Shown one piece after another: positions 1-10,698 of a stretch of DNA of 32,057 nt. The stretch comes from an uncultured Pelagibacteraceae bacterium (GTDB lineage: Bacteria; Pseudomonadota; Alphaproteobacteria; Pelagibacterales; Pelagibacteraceae): positions 1 through 32,057 of the forward strand of contig CACAMG010000008.1 of NCBI GenBank assembly GCA_902533585.1, given 5' to 3'. The notes beneath the pieces are model-generated. The model saw only the letters and a program-made list of their open reading frames with translations. It had not been told where the DNA came from and did not search any database. The translations under genes and the position numbers were made by a program. Position 1 is the stretch's first letter. Each line of letters starts with the position of its first letter.

Positions 1-647
1 AAGCAATTATTTTCAAAATTACTAGAGAAATTATTAAAGTAGAGTCAGTTAAATCCAAAATAATAGAAGATAACATTGGTTATTTGCGTTTAACATCTTT
101 TAATGAAAACAGCAGTGACCAAATAAAGAAAAAAATTAAGAGTTTTAGAAAAAATAAAATAGTTAAAAAATATATTCTTGATCTAAGAAACAATCCTGGA
201 GGATTACTGTCTCAAGCAATTAAAATTGCTGATTTTTTTCTTGATAGTGGTGAAATTGTATCTACAAAAAGCAGAAAAGGAATTAACAATAGAAAGTGGT
301 TTGCAAAAAAAGGTGACTTAATTAATGGAAATACATTAATAGTATTAATTAATTATGGTTCAGCTTCTGCATCTGAAATTGTAGCTGGAGCACTCAAAGA
401 CCATAAAAGAGCAATTTTAATTGGAGAAAGCACCTATGGTAAAGGATCTGTTCAATCAATAATTCCTTTAAAAAATGATGGAGCAATTAGATTAACAGTT
501 TCTAAATATTATTTACCTTCTGGAGAATCAATATCTGAAGTTGGAGTAACACCTGACATTGAAATTGCAGAAAGTTCTGATGAATTTAGAATAGATAGTG
601 AAAATGATAATCAATTAGATTTTGCTGTAAAACTTTTAAAAGGTTAG
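1..647 (+). CDS. ctpA: Carboxyl-terminal processing protease CtpA (S41 family), 3' part only
   Basis: This is the C-terminal part of an S41-family serine protease, a periplasmic enzyme that trims the C-termini of exported proteins. The reading frame is open from base 3 with no stop, and its first residues (AIIFKITREIIKVESV) look like the end of the PDZ domain and the strand leading into the protease core. The gene therefore starts upstream of the window, and the TTG at 84 is not the true start. The catalytic core is visible: the nucleophile motif GSASASE at about 358-378, and the lysine of the Ser-Lys dyad in TYGKGSVQ at about 432-455. The segment RLTVSKYYLPSGESI...GVTPDIEI is typical of the family's C-terminus. 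Only 3 bp separate it from rppH, so the two are probably cotranscribed; this pairing is familiar in alphaproteobacteria. Confidence 0.93.
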   Translation, partial: AIIFKITREIIKVESVKSKIIEDNIGYLRLTSFNENSSDQIKKKIKSFRKNKIVKKYILDLRNNPGGLLSQAIKIADFFLDSGEIVSTKSRKGINNRKWFAKKGDLINGNTLIVLINYGSASASEIVAGALKDHKRAILIGESTYGKGSVQSIIPLKNDGAIRLTVSKYYLPSGESISEVGVTPDIEIAESSDEFRIDSENDNQLDFAVKLLKG

Positions 648-650
648 ATA

Positions 651-1130
651 ATGATTGAAAAAACTAAAAATTTACCACTTAGAGATGGTGTTGGAATAGT
701 TGTTTTAAATGAAAAAAATAAAATATTTGTGGCAAAAAGAATTGATAATCCAAAAAACTTTTGGCAAATGCCACAAGGTGGAGTTGATAAAGGTGAAAAT
801 TATTTAAGTGCAGCTTTAAGAGAACTTAAAGAAGAAACTAGTATAAAAAGTGTTTCTTTAATCAAAGAAATTGATGGTTATACGACATATGACTTACCTG
901 GTCATTTATTGGGAATTATATGGAAAGGTCGATTTAAAGGTCAGAAGCAAAAATGGTTCGTAATGAAATTTCATGGTAACAATAGTGAAATAAATCTTAA
1001 AACTAAAAAACCAGAATTTTTAGATTGGAAGTGGACAGATTTGGAAAATATCACTGACACGGTTGTCGATTTTAAATTGGATGTTTATAAAAAATTGAAG
1101 GAAGAAGTAAAAAAAATAATTTCTAATTGA
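651..1130 (+). CDS. rppH: RNA pyrophosphohydrolase (Nudix)
   Basis: RppH (NudH/InvA type) removes pyrophosphate from the 5'-triphosphate of mRNA and so opens the transcript to RNase E decay. The 159-residue length is usual. The Nudix box spans residues 43-65: Gly43, Glu49, then RELKEE with Glu58, Glu61 and Glu62 as metal ligands. The last Gly of the box consensus is Ser64, a change I also associate with alphaproteobacterial RppH. The early LPLRDGVGIVVLN and WQMPQGG segments are characteristic of the dinucleoside-polyphosphatase/RppH branch. The ATG lies 3 bp after the ctpA stop. The last 8 bp overlap the end of the convergent atpC gene, so the two transcripts must be complementary at their 3' ends. 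Confidence 0.92.
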   Translation: MIEKTKNLPLRDGVGIVVLNEKNKIFVAKRIDNPKNFWQMPQGGVDKGENYLSAALRELKEETSIKSVSLIKEIDGYTTYDLPGHLLGIIWKGRFKGQKQKWFVMKFHGNNSEINLKTKKPEFLDWKWTDLENITDTVVDFKLDVYKKLKEEVKKIISN

Positions 1131-1521
1131 AAGATATTGATTTAAGTACATCAATTTTTTGATTTATTAAAAATCTTTTTTCATCATCAATACTTTCATC
1201 TTGTAATATTTTTTCAGAATCTTTTAATAATTTTTCAATAAGATTCTTCTCTAAATTTTTCAAATTAAAAATTGAACTTGTAAGAATTGATAGTAAATTA
1301 TCTTTGAATTCTAAAATTCCATCTTCCACATAAAACTTTTCATCTCCACTTTTAGAATTAATTTTAATAATTCCAGGTTTTAAAAATGAAATTATTGAAA
1401 TATGATCTTTTAAAATTCCCATTTCGCCTTCATATGCTGGTACTACTACTTCTGTAATATCTTCTTTTGAAAGAAATGATCTTTCTGGATTAACAATTTC
1501 TAATTTAAATTCTTCGTTCAT
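1123..1521 (-). CDS. atpC: F1F0 ATP synthase epsilon subunit
   Basis: Epsilon subunit of the central stalk of F1, coupling gamma rotation to the c-ring and able to inhibit ATP hydrolysis. At 132 residues it is normal in length. The N-terminal beta-sandwich is clear: FKLEIVNPERSFLSKED, then VVVPAYEGEMGILKDHISIISFLKPGII, matching the family's 'vPg.eGe.GVLpgHaPl...L.pG' pattern, followed by a C-terminal helical part. It is the last gene of the atpHAGDC group, and its ATG directly abuts the atpD stop. Its 3' end overlaps the convergent rppH by 8 bp. Confidence 0.95.
   Translation of the reverse strand: MNEEFKLEIVNPERSFLSKEDITEVVVPAYEGEMGILKDHISIISFLKPGIIKINSKSGDEKFYVEDGILEFKDNLLSILTSSIFNLKNLEKNLIEKLLKDSEKILQDESIDDEKRFLINQKIDVLKSISFN
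1136..1160 (+). terminator. Weak candidate intrinsic terminator after rppH
   Basis: ATTGAT (1136-1141) can pair with ATCAAT (1150-1155) across an 8-nt loop, and a run of six T follows (1155-1160). For the + strand this is the geometry of a weak rho-independent terminator placed 6 bp past the rppH stop. It lies inside the 3' end of atpC. The stem is short and contains a single G-C pair, so it may be chance in such AT-rich DNA. Confidence 0.3.
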
Positions 1522-3821
<2,300 letters not shown>

Positions 3822-3824
3822 TTT

Positions 3825-5360
3825 TTAAGAATTAAAATTTTTTTTAAATTCGTTTATTACTTCTACCAATAATTTTTCATTGTTTTCTTCAAGTTTTCCT
3901 GAGCTTGATATTGATTCTAGAATTTCAGGTTTTTCAGATTTGCATTTTTCAACAATTTTTTTTTCAAATTCAGCAATATGTTTAAGCTCCACATCATCTA
4001 AATAACCTCTAACACCACAAAAAACTGAAATTACCTGTTCTGCAACGGTCATTGGAGAATATTGTTTTTGCTTTAAAAGTTCAGTCAATTTTGAACCTCT
4101 ATTCAATAGTTTTTGAGTAGATGCGTCTAAATCTGATCCGAATTGTGCAAATGCTGCCATTTCTCTATATTGAGCTAACTCAAGCTTCATTGATCCAGAA
4201 ACTTTTTTCATTGCTTTGGTTTGTGCCGATGAACCAACTCTAGATACTGATAAACCAACGTTAATTGCAGGTCTAATACCTTGATTAAATAAATTTGTCT
4301 CCAGAAATATTTGACCATCTGTAATTGATATAACATTTGTTGGTATAAAAGCTGAAACATCTCCACCTTGCGTTTCAATTATTGGAAGTGCTGTTAAAGA
4401 TCCTCCTCCGTGTTCATCACTGAGCTTTGCTGCTCTTTCAAGTAGTCTACTATGTAGATAAAATACATCTCCAGGATATGCTTCTCTTCCAGGAGGTCTT
4501 CTTAATAATAATGACATCTGTCTATAAGCCACAGCTTGTTTGGATAAATCATCATATATTATTAAAGCATGCATACTATTATCTCTAAAATATTCTCCCA
4601 TCGCACAACCAGTATAAGGAGCTAAAAATTGTAGTGGAGCAGCATCTGATGCTGTAGCAGCAACTATTGTTGTGTATTCCATTGCTCCTGCTTCTTCTAA
4701 AGTTTTTTGAATCTGTCTAACTGTAGATCTTTTTTGTCCTATTGCTACGTAAACACAGTATAGTTTTTGTTTTTCGTCATCAGATTCATTTATTTTTTTT
4801 TGATTTATGATTGTGTCTATAGCAACAGCTGTTTTTCCTGTTTGTCTATCACCAATAATTAACTCTCGTTGTCCTCTTCCAATTGGCACAAGACTGTCAA
4901 CTGATTTGAGACCTGTTTGCATTGGTTCACTAACTGACTTCCTTGGAATAATCCCTGGAGCTTTTATTTCAACTCTATTTCTTTTTATTCCTTTTTCTAA
5001 TGCTCCTTTTCCATCAATTGGATTACCTAATCCATCAACAACTCTTCCAAGTAATTCTTTTCCAACTGGTGTATCAACAATAGCTCCTGTTCTTTTAACT
5101 GTATCTCCTTCTTTTATAGCTCTATCTTCACCAAAAATTACAACACCAACATTGTCGCTTTCGAGATTTAATGCCATCCCTTTAGATCCATCTGAAAATT
5201 CTACCATTTCTCCAGCTTGAACATCATCTAAACCATAGATCCTAGCTATTCCGTCACCTACTGACAAGACTTGACCAACTTCAGATACTTCTGCTTTATC
5301 TCCAAATTTTTTAATTTGTTCTTTTAATATTTTTGTTACCTCTGAAGGATTTATTTCCAT
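3825..5360 (-). CDS. atpA: F1F0 ATP synthase alpha subunit
   Basis: Non-catalytic, nucleotide-binding alpha subunit of F1. The 511-residue protein has an N-terminal barrel ([25 protein letters not shown]), the Walker A loop GDRQTGKT near residue 170, the segment [47 protein letters not shown], and the arginine-finger signature [17 protein letters not shown]. An A9 tract of the coding strand (window 4793-4801) is read in frame here, a useful comparison for the broken A9 tract in sucB. Its ATG abuts the atpH stop. Confidence 0.98.
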   Translation of the reverse strand: MEINPSEVTKILKEQIKKFGDKAEVSEVGQVLSVGDGIARIYGLDDVQAGEMVEFSDGSKGMALNLESDNVGVVIFGEDRAIKEGDTVKRTGAIVDTPVGKELLGRVVDGLGNPIDGKGALEKGIKRNRVEIKAPGIIPRKSVSEPMQTGLKSVDSLVPIGRGQRELIIGDRQTGKTAVAIDTIINQKKINESDDEKQKLYCVYVAIGQKRSTVRQIQKTLEEAGAMEYTTIVAATASDAAPLQFLAPYTGCAMGEYFRDNSMHALIIYDDLSKQAVAYRQMSLLLRRPPGREAYPGDVFYLHSRLLERAAKLSDEHGGGSLTALPIIETQGGDVSAFIPTNVISITDGQIFLETNLFNQGIRPAINVGLSVSRVGSSAQTKAMKKVSGSMKLELAQYREMAAFAQFGSDLDASTQKLLNRGSKLTELLKQKQYSPMTVAEQVISVFCGVRGYLDDVELKHIAEFEKKIVEKCKSEKPEILESISSSGKLEENNEKLLVEVINEFKKNFNS

Positions 5361-5918
5361 CTATGCCTCTATCATCTTATTTTCTATTTGTTTTAACTTG
5401 TTTTTTAATGAAGCATCAATCATGACACTTCCCATTTGAATAACAAGTCCTCCAATTAAAGTTGGGTCATACTTATAATTTAATTTAATATTTGAGCCAA
5501 AATTTGCTGTTAATTCATTTTTAATTTTATTAATTTCATCATTATTCAAATTTTTTGCAGAGGTTAATTTTGTCACTATTTCTCCACGCATTTTTGAACA
5601 AATAATTAAAAAATCTTTTAAAATTTTTTCAGTATAAAATAATCTTCTTTTTTCGATCAAAAAATTGAAGAATTTTTTTAGTAATTCATTGAAATTAAAT
5701 TTTTCTCCTATTTTAACCATTATTTGAGACAAGTTTTTTTGATTAATAGTTGGATCTTTTACTAATTCGTTAAAATCTCTGCTATTTGAAATTAATTTAA
5801 TAACTCCTATCACTTGATTTTCAATATCGTTTAAAGACTTTTCTTCTACCGCTAGCTCATAAAGAGCCTGAGAGTAAGCGTTGGTTGCCGATACTAAAAA
5901 ATTATTACTTTCGCTCAA
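5361..5918 (-). CDS. atpH: F1F0 ATP synthase delta subunit (TTG start)
   Basis: Delta subunit, linking the top of F1 to the peripheral stalk. The 185-residue length is normal. The N-terminal helical domain (NAYSQALYELAVEEKSLNDIE) and the C-terminal YDPTLIGGLVIQMGSVMIDASLKNKLKQIE are the two recognisable family blocks. I place the start at a TTG: no in-frame ATG lies between it and the upstream stop, and a strong Shine-Dalgarno sequence AGGGAG (5925-5930) sits 6 nt before it. It is the first gene of the F1 group, downstream of the only sizeable spacer in the window. The F0 genes are not here, consistent with the split atp loci of alphaproteobacteria. Confidence 0.95.
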   Translation of the reverse strand: MSESNNFLVSATNAYSQALYELAVEEKSLNDIENQVIGVIKLISNSRDFNELVKDPTINQKNLSQIMVKIGEKFNFNELLKKFFNFLIEKRRLFYTEKILKDFLIICSKMRGEIVTKLTSAKNLNNDEINKIKNELTANFGSNIKLNYKYDPTLIGGLVIQMGSVMIDASLKNKLKQIENKMIEA

Positions 5919-5924
5919 TTTTAA

Positions 5925-5930
5925 CTCCCT
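5925..5930 (-). promoter_or_regulatory. Strong Shine-Dalgarno site fixing the atpH TTG start
   Basis: On the - strand this reads AGGGAG, 6 nt upstream of the TTG at 5916-5918. It is the clearest ribosome binding site in the window and decides the atpH start in the absence of an in-frame ATG. Many other genes here have no recognisable site because they abut or overlap their upstream neighbour. Confidence 0.75.
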
Positions 5931-5966
5931 ATTTGTTTTGAAGATTAAAAAAATTTAAATTTAATT

Positions 5967-5975
5967 AGCATAACA
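5967..5975 (-). promoter_or_regulatory. Candidate extended -10 promoter element for the atp genes
   Basis: The - strand reads TGTTATGCT, an extended -10 (TGn followed by a hexamer matching four of six consensus bases), about 50 nt upstream of the atpH start in the 107-bp spacer 5919-6025. Its -35 partner is poor. The 12-bp palindrome AAATTTAAATTT (5951-5962) lies just downstream. This is the most natural place for an atp promoter given the spacer's unusual length, but the assignment is by eye. Confidence 0.35.
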
Positions 5976-6025
5976 ACTATTACTCTTCAAGCGACAGATT
6001 AGCCAAAAACCTTAAATTTACTGTA

Positions 6026-7981
6026 TTAATTAAAATTTATTGGGTCAACATCAACTGTCAGTTTTATTCCAGATATAAATTTAAATTCTTTTAGAACCGA
6101 AGATAGCGATTTTTGAACTCTTGAATTTTTCTTTGATCTAATAAGAATCCTCATTCTAAATCTATTTTTGATTTTATAAATCGGTGCGCTGACTGGTCCT
6201 AAAATTCGACCATCTATTTTTTTTAAAAGCAAATTTTTAAGATTGAGAGCTTCATTTTCTAATTTTTTCTCATTCTGAGATGAAAGTATTAAAGAAACAA
6301 ACCTTTCATAAGGAGGTAAATTATTTTTTTTTCTTAAATTTAATTCTTTATCTAAAAAAATAAAAGGATCTTTGTTTGTAATTTGAGAGATAATTTCTTT
6401 ATTTAAATTATATGTTTGAAAATATACAACTGCTGGCCTACCGGTTCTACCGGCTCTACCTGATAATTGATGATACAGCTGAAGATTTTTTTCTACTCCT
6501 CTTAGATCATAGCCTTGTGATGACAAATCAATATCTACTACAACAATACAATTTAAATTTGGAAAATGAAATCCTTTAGAAATTAACTGAGTACCAATTA
6601 AAATTTGAATTTCATTATCAACAATTTTTTTTAAATCTTTTGAGGAAGATTTTTTATTCATAGTATCACTAGAAAATATTAATGATTTATATTTTGGAAA
6701 TAATTTTTTTACTTCATCAGAAATTTTTTCAACTCCTGGACCACCAAATGTAAATTCACAAATTTCTTTTTCTTCACATTTTCTTTTTAATTGAGTTCTA
6801 TATCCACAATAATGACATAAAAGATTATTTTTTTTTTTGTGATATACCAAATTTATAGAACAATTTGGACATGAATAAATTTTTAAACAATTTTTACATA
6901 AAACAAATGGTGAGTATCCTCTTCTGTTTAAAAAGAAAAGTATTTGATCACCGTTTTGTAAATGGCTTTCAACTTTTTTTATTGTTTCGCTAGATATCCA
7001 ATTTTTGTTTGAAATTTTATATTTTTTTAAATCAATAATTTCATGTCTTGGAAGTTGTGCATTTTTATATCGATTAACCAATTTTGAATAAGAATATTTT
7101 TTTTTTATAATATTTTCATATGTTTCAATAGATGGAACTGCTGTCACAAGATTTATTGGAATGTTTTCGAAATATGCTCTGGATATTGCCATGTCTCTAG
7201 CATTATATATTACTCCTTCATCTTGTTTGTAAGATTGGTCATGCTCTTCATCTACAATTATTATCCCAAGTTTTTTAAAAGGTAGAAATAATGCAGACCG
7301 AGCTCCTATAACAACCTTAATTTTTCCAGATGATAAACCGTTCCAAATAATTTTTTTCTTTTTTTTTGTTATTCCTGAATGCCAAATAGCTGGATTAAAT
7401 CCAAAATATTCTATAAATTTTTTTTCAAATTCACTTGTTAGACCTATTTCGGGTAACAAAATAAGACCTTGATATCCAATATCAATCTTTTGCTTAATAG
7501 AGTTAAAATAAACTACAGTTTTTCCTGAACCTGTAACGCCTTGAAGCAAATGAACTCTAAAATTGTTTGTCTTAGAAGAAAGTTCCTTAAAAACCTTTTT
7601 TTGCTCTTCTGTTAGATCAAATTTAACTTTTTTATTTAATTTATAAAAACCCTCATATTCCTTGTCTTTAAAGTTTTCAAATTCTTCATTGCTTAATATA
7701 TGTAATTTTAGAGACATTCCTTTGGGAACTAAATTATATCCAGAAAACCAATTTAAAAATTTTATAGTTTTTGTGTTTAATGGTTCTATCTCTAATTTTT
7801 TAGAAATTTTTTTTAATAAAAATTTTTTATTTATAGGTTTTTCAAAATAATCCCAAACTACACCTACCATTTTAGATTTACCAAAAGGAACTAAAACGTA
7901 GTCTCCAATACTTAAATTGATATCTGTTTCATAAGTAAATGGATTGTCAAAAATGTTAGGTAATAATACTGGTATTTTCAT
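6026..7981 (-). CDS. priA: Primosomal replication restart helicase PriA
   Basis: PriA is the 3'-5' superfamily 2 helicase that recognises stalled forks and reloads the replisome. The 651 residues show, in order: the N-terminal DNA-binding domain (VLLPNIFDNPFTYETD...GDYVLVPFGKSKMVGVVWD), Walker A GVTGSGKT (about residue 148), the DEEH box VDEEHDQSYKQDEG, the cysteine-rich zinc insertion, the helicase C-lobe (ILIGTQLISKGFHFPNL, GRAGRTGRPAVVYFQTY) and the C-terminal domain. In the zinc insertion the first three Cys pairs are CX2C with usual spacing, but the last is CX5C. It lies 20 bp downstream of lpd, and its start codon is part of an 11-bp inverted repeat. Adjacency of priA to atpH is known in alphaproteobacteria. 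Confidence 0.95.
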   Translation of the reverse strand: MKIPVLLPNIFDNPFTYETDINLSIGDYVLVPFGKSKMVGVVWDYFEKPINKKFLLKKISKKLEIEPLNTKTIKFLNWFSGYNLVPKGMSLKLHILSNEEFENFKDKEYEGFYKLNKKVKFDLTEEQKKVFKELSSKTNNFRVHLLQGVTGSGKTVVYFNSIKQKIDIGYQGLILLPEIGLTSEFEKKFIEYFGFNPAIWHSGITKKKKKIIWNGLSSGKIKVVIGARSALFLPFKKLGIIIVDEEHDQSYKQDEGVIYNARDMAISRAYFENIPINLVTAVPSIETYENIIKKKYSYSKLVNRYKNAQLPRHEIIDLKKYKISNKNWISSETIKKVESHLQNGDQILFFLNRRGYSPFVLCKNCLKIYSCPNCSINLVYHKKKNNLLCHYCGYRTQLKRKCEEKEICEFTFGGPGVEKISDEVKKLFPKYKSLIFSSDTMNKKSSSKDLKKIVDNEIQILIGTQLISKGFHFPNLNCIVVVDIDLSSQGYDLRGVEKNLQLYHQLSGRAGRTGRPAVVYFQTYNLNKEIISQITNKDPFIFLDKELNLRKKNNLPPYERFVSLILSSQNEKKLENEALNLKNLLLKKIDGRILGPVSAPIYKIKNRFRMRILIRSKKNSRVQKSLSSVLKEFKFISGIKLTVDVDPINFN

Positions 7982-7999
7982 AATTAATTTATGAAAATA
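7973..7999 (-). repeat. 11-bp inverted repeat covering the priA start codon
   Basis: TATTTTCATAA (7973-7983) and TTATGAAAATA (7989-7999) are perfect inverted copies separated by 5 nt. On the - strand one arm lies in the lpd-priA spacer and the other contains the priA initiation codon and next two codons. No T-run follows on the transcribed side, so it does not look like an intrinsic terminator. It could hide the start codon in mRNA. Confidence 0.5.
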
Positions 8000-8001
8000 T
8001 A

Positions 8002-9402
8002 TTACGAGTGTATTTGTCTTTTATCTACTGATAATGCCGCTTCTTTTATAGCTTCAGAAAAAGTTGGATGAGCATGGCAGGTTCTCGCAATATCTTCAGA
8101 ACTGGCACCAAATTCCATGGCAATAGCTATTTCTGCAATTAATTCACCCGCGTGAGGTCCAATTATATGAACTCCTAAAATCTTATCAGTTTTATCATTT
8201 ACTAATATTTTTACAAATCCTTCTGTTTCATCTATTGCTTTAGCCCTAGAATTAGCCATAAATGAAAATTTCCCTATTTTATAAGATTGTTTTTTACTTT
8301 TTAATTGTTCTTCTGTCATGCCTACATATGCAACTTCAGGATAAGTGTATATAACTCCTGGAATAACATCATAATTTACTTGCCCAGCCTGTCCTGCTAT
8401 TAATTCTGCAGCTGCAATTCCTTCTTCTTCAGCTTTATGTGCTAGCATGGGCCCTTCTATAACGTCACCAATAGCATATATATTAGATATTGTTGTTTGA
8501 AAATTTTTGTTTACTTTAATTCTTCCTTTTTCATCAAGTTTAATTCCAACTTTATTTAAATTGAGATTCTGAGTGCAGGGCTTTCTGCCAATAGAAATAA
8601 GAGCCACATCACATTCAAAATTTTTTTTTTTACCTTCTTTGTCTGAAGTTTGAGCAACTACTTTATTTGTTGATTTAGTAATCGAATCAACTTTTGTATT
8701 TAAATGAAAATTTATTCCTTGTTTTTTTAATATTTTCATAAATTCATTTGAAATTTCTTTATCCATTCCAGGAGTTATATGATCTAAAAATTCAATAACA
8801 TGTACCTCTGATCCTAATCTTGACCAAACTGATCCCATTTCAAGACCTATGTAACCTCCTCCTATTACTAACATTTTTTTTGGAACTGATTGCATTGATA
8901 AAGCTCCAGTTGAGGAAATTATTTTTTTTTCATCAAATTTAATTCCTGGTAAATTAACTGGCTCAGACCCAGTGCTAATTACAATATTTTTGCTCTCAAT
9001 AATTTTTTCTTTTTTATCTTTATGAGATATATGGACTTGATTTTTTGATTTAAAACTTGCCACTCCATTAAAGTAAGTAATTTTATTTTTCTTAAAAAGA
9101 AATTCAATTCCTTTTGTTAAAATTGTTACTGATTTATTTTTATTTTTCATCATTTTTTCAAGATTGAGTTTTACTTGTCCAATTTCAATTCCAATTTTTT
9201 CAAAATTTTTTGCTTTATGAAAATTTTCAGAAAGGTTAAGAAGACTTTTTGAAGGAATACAACCTATATTTAAGCAAGTTCCACCTAAAGTGTCTCTAGA
9301 TTCTATACATGCAGTTTTAAGGCCAAGTTGTGCAAGCCTTATTGCACACACATATCCACCAGGTCCACTACCAATTACTATAACATCGAATTTTTCTAAC
9401 AT
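8002..9402 (-). CDS. lpdA: Dihydrolipoamide dehydrogenase (E3)
   Basis: E3 flavoprotein that reoxidises lipoyl groups of 2-oxo acid dehydrogenases with NAD+; its place after sucAB indicates the 2-oxoglutarate complex, though it may serve others. The 466 residues contain the FAD fold GSGPGGYVCAIRLAQLG, the redox disulfide GGTCLNIGCIPSK, the NAD fold GGGYIGLEMGSVWSRLG, the FAD-binding AIGDVIEGPMLAHKAEEEG, and the active-site His-Glu pair in HAHPTFSEAIKEAAL. The ATG directly abuts the sucB stop. The gene carries an A11 tract (window 8621-8631, coding Lys-Lys-Lys-Asn) that is read in frame. Confidence 0.97.
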   Translation of the reverse strand: MLEKFDVIVIGSGPGGYVCAIRLAQLGLKTACIESRDTLGGTCLNIGCIPSKSLLNLSENFHKAKNFEKIGIEIGQVKLNLEKMMKNKNKSVTILTKGIEFLFKKNKITYFNGVASFKSKNQVHISHKDKKEKIIESKNIVISTGSEPVNLPGIKFDEKKIISSTGALSMQSVPKKMLVIGGGYIGLEMGSVWSRLGSEVHVIEFLDHITPGMDKEISNEFMKILKKQGINFHLNTKVDSITKSTNKVVAQTSDKEGKKKNFECDVALISIGRKPCTQNLNLNKVGIKLDEKGRIKVNKNFQTTISNIYAIGDVIEGPMLAHKAEEEGIAAAELIAGQAGQVNYDVIPGVIYTYPEVAYVGMTEEQLKSKKQSYKIGKFSFMANSRAKAIDETEGFVKILVNDKTDKILGVHIIGPHAGELIAEIAIAMEFGASSEDIARTCHAHPTFSEAIKEAALSVDKRQIHS

Positions 9403-10693
9403 TTAAATATCTAAAAATAATCTTCTTGGATCTTCTAAATTTTCTTTAATTGTTTTAAGAAAAGTTACAGAATCTTTTCCATCAATTATTCTGTGATCAT
9501 AAGAAAGAGCTAAATACATTACTGGCCTTATTTTTATTTCACCATTAACTACAATGGGTCTTTCAACAATATTATGCATTCCTAAAACACCTGACTGAGG
9601 AGGATTTAATATTGGAGTTGATAACATTGAACCATAAACACCTCCATTGCTAATTGTAAATGTTCCTCCTTGAAGATCTTCTATAGTTAAATTTCCACTT
9701 TTTGCTTTTTCAGAAAGAGACTTAATGTTTTTTTCTATTTCTGCGAAAGACATTTCGTCAGCATTTCTTAGAACTGGGACCACCAATCCTTTGTCAGTTC
9801 CTACTGCAAAACTTATATTATAATAATTTTTATAAACAATTTCCTCACCTTCAATTTCCGCATTTATTGCGGGAAAAGATTTTAAACTAACTATACAAGC
9901 TTTTACAAAAAAAGACATAAAACCAAGTTTTATTCCAAATCTACTTTGAAAATCTTCTTGGTTTTCTTTTCTCATAGAAATTACATTTGTCATATCCACT
10001 TCGTTGAAAGTAGTTAACATAGCTGCATTTTCTTGAGCTTGCTTAAGTCTTTTAGCTATTGTTTGTCTCAATCTGGTCATTTTTATTCTTTCTTCTTCAC
10101 CAAATTTAATTTTTCTTTCGGAAGGTTTTGGATTGGATCCCATTAAATTAATTAAATCTCCTTTTAAAATACGACCTTCTTTTCCTGAACCTTCTAATAC
10201 ATCGGTATTAATTTTATTTTCTGTTATTATTTTTCTAACTGCTGGAGAATAACTTTTTTTATTTTCAATTTTTGTCTCGGAAATCTCATTTCTTAAAACC
10301 AAAGGTTTTTCATCAATAATTTTAACTTCTTCTTCGCTTTCTTTTGAATCATCAAAAATTTTTGGCTCTAATTTTTTTTCTTGATTAAAGTTAACTGTAT
10401 TATTTTCTGTTTCTATTTCATTTTTTTTTAGGTTTATCTTTTTTTATTTTTTTTGTAGATTCTGTTATTGTTCCTAAAACAGTTCCTACTTCTACTACTG
10501 CGCCATTATTAGAATTTATTTCAGATAATACACCACTTATAGGTGATGGGACTTCAACATTTACTTTATCTGTTTCGAGCTCCACGATAGGCTCATCAGC
10601 TGCTACCTCGTCACCTTTACCTTTTAACCATTTTGCGACTGTGGCCTCTGTTATACTTTCTCCTAGTGCTGGAACTAATATTTCTTCACTCAT
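9403..10693 (-). CDS. sucB: Dihydrolipoamide succinyltransferase (2-oxoglutarate dehydrogenase E2), frameshifted in an A9 tract
   Basis: E2 core of the 2-oxoglutarate dehydrogenase complex, moving the succinyl group from the lipoyl arm to CoA. The sequence falls in two frames. The first (10418-10693, 91 codons) is a complete lipoyl domain with the lipoyl lysine in [14 protein letters not shown]; it then runs through A9 (10421-10429) into a TGA. The second frame is open from just below that tract and encodes an acidic linker ([17 protein letters not shown]...), the E3-binding domain ([13 protein letters not shown]...), and the catalytic domain ending [17 protein letters not shown] with the catalytic His-Asp. 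Removing one A gives a continuous 429-residue protein of normal domain order, so I treat this as one gene. Either the extra A is a sequence error or expression needs slippage. Flanking sucA (5 bp) and lpd (0 bp) are intact. Confidence 0.9.
10421..10429 (-). other. A9 homopolymer at the sucB frame break
   Basis: Nine T on the + strand (AAA AAA AAA in the sucB message) are followed directly by TGA in the lipoyl-domain frame. With eight A the reading passes into the frame of the linker, E3-binding and catalytic domains without a stop. The break therefore maps precisely to the homopolymer. Confidence 0.85.
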
Positions 10694-10698
10694 TATTT

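Noticed and set aside
84..647. A complete small protease starting at the TTG at 84
   Set aside because: The frame is open back to base 3 and encodes normal CtpA sequence, so the gene is cut by the window edge.
4807..5220. A 137-codon open frame on the + strand inside atpA
   Set aside because: It is antisense to strongly conserved atpA sequence, low in complexity (Ser, Pro, Leu), with no start signal or family match.
5951..5962. 12-bp palindrome AAATTTAAATTT upstream of atpH as an operator
   Set aside because: It is simple A/T sequence in a very AT-rich spacer; nothing beyond symmetry supports it.
5919..6025. A small RNA or tRNA in the one larger spacer
   Set aside because: At 107 bp there is no cloverleaf or long GC-bearing stem; a promoter and leader for atpH explain it well enough.
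9403..10302. A separate lipoyl-less acyltransferase starting at TTG 10302
   Set aside because: The frame stays open upstream to the A9 tract and encodes a typical E2 linker; one base removed joins it to the lipoyl domain.
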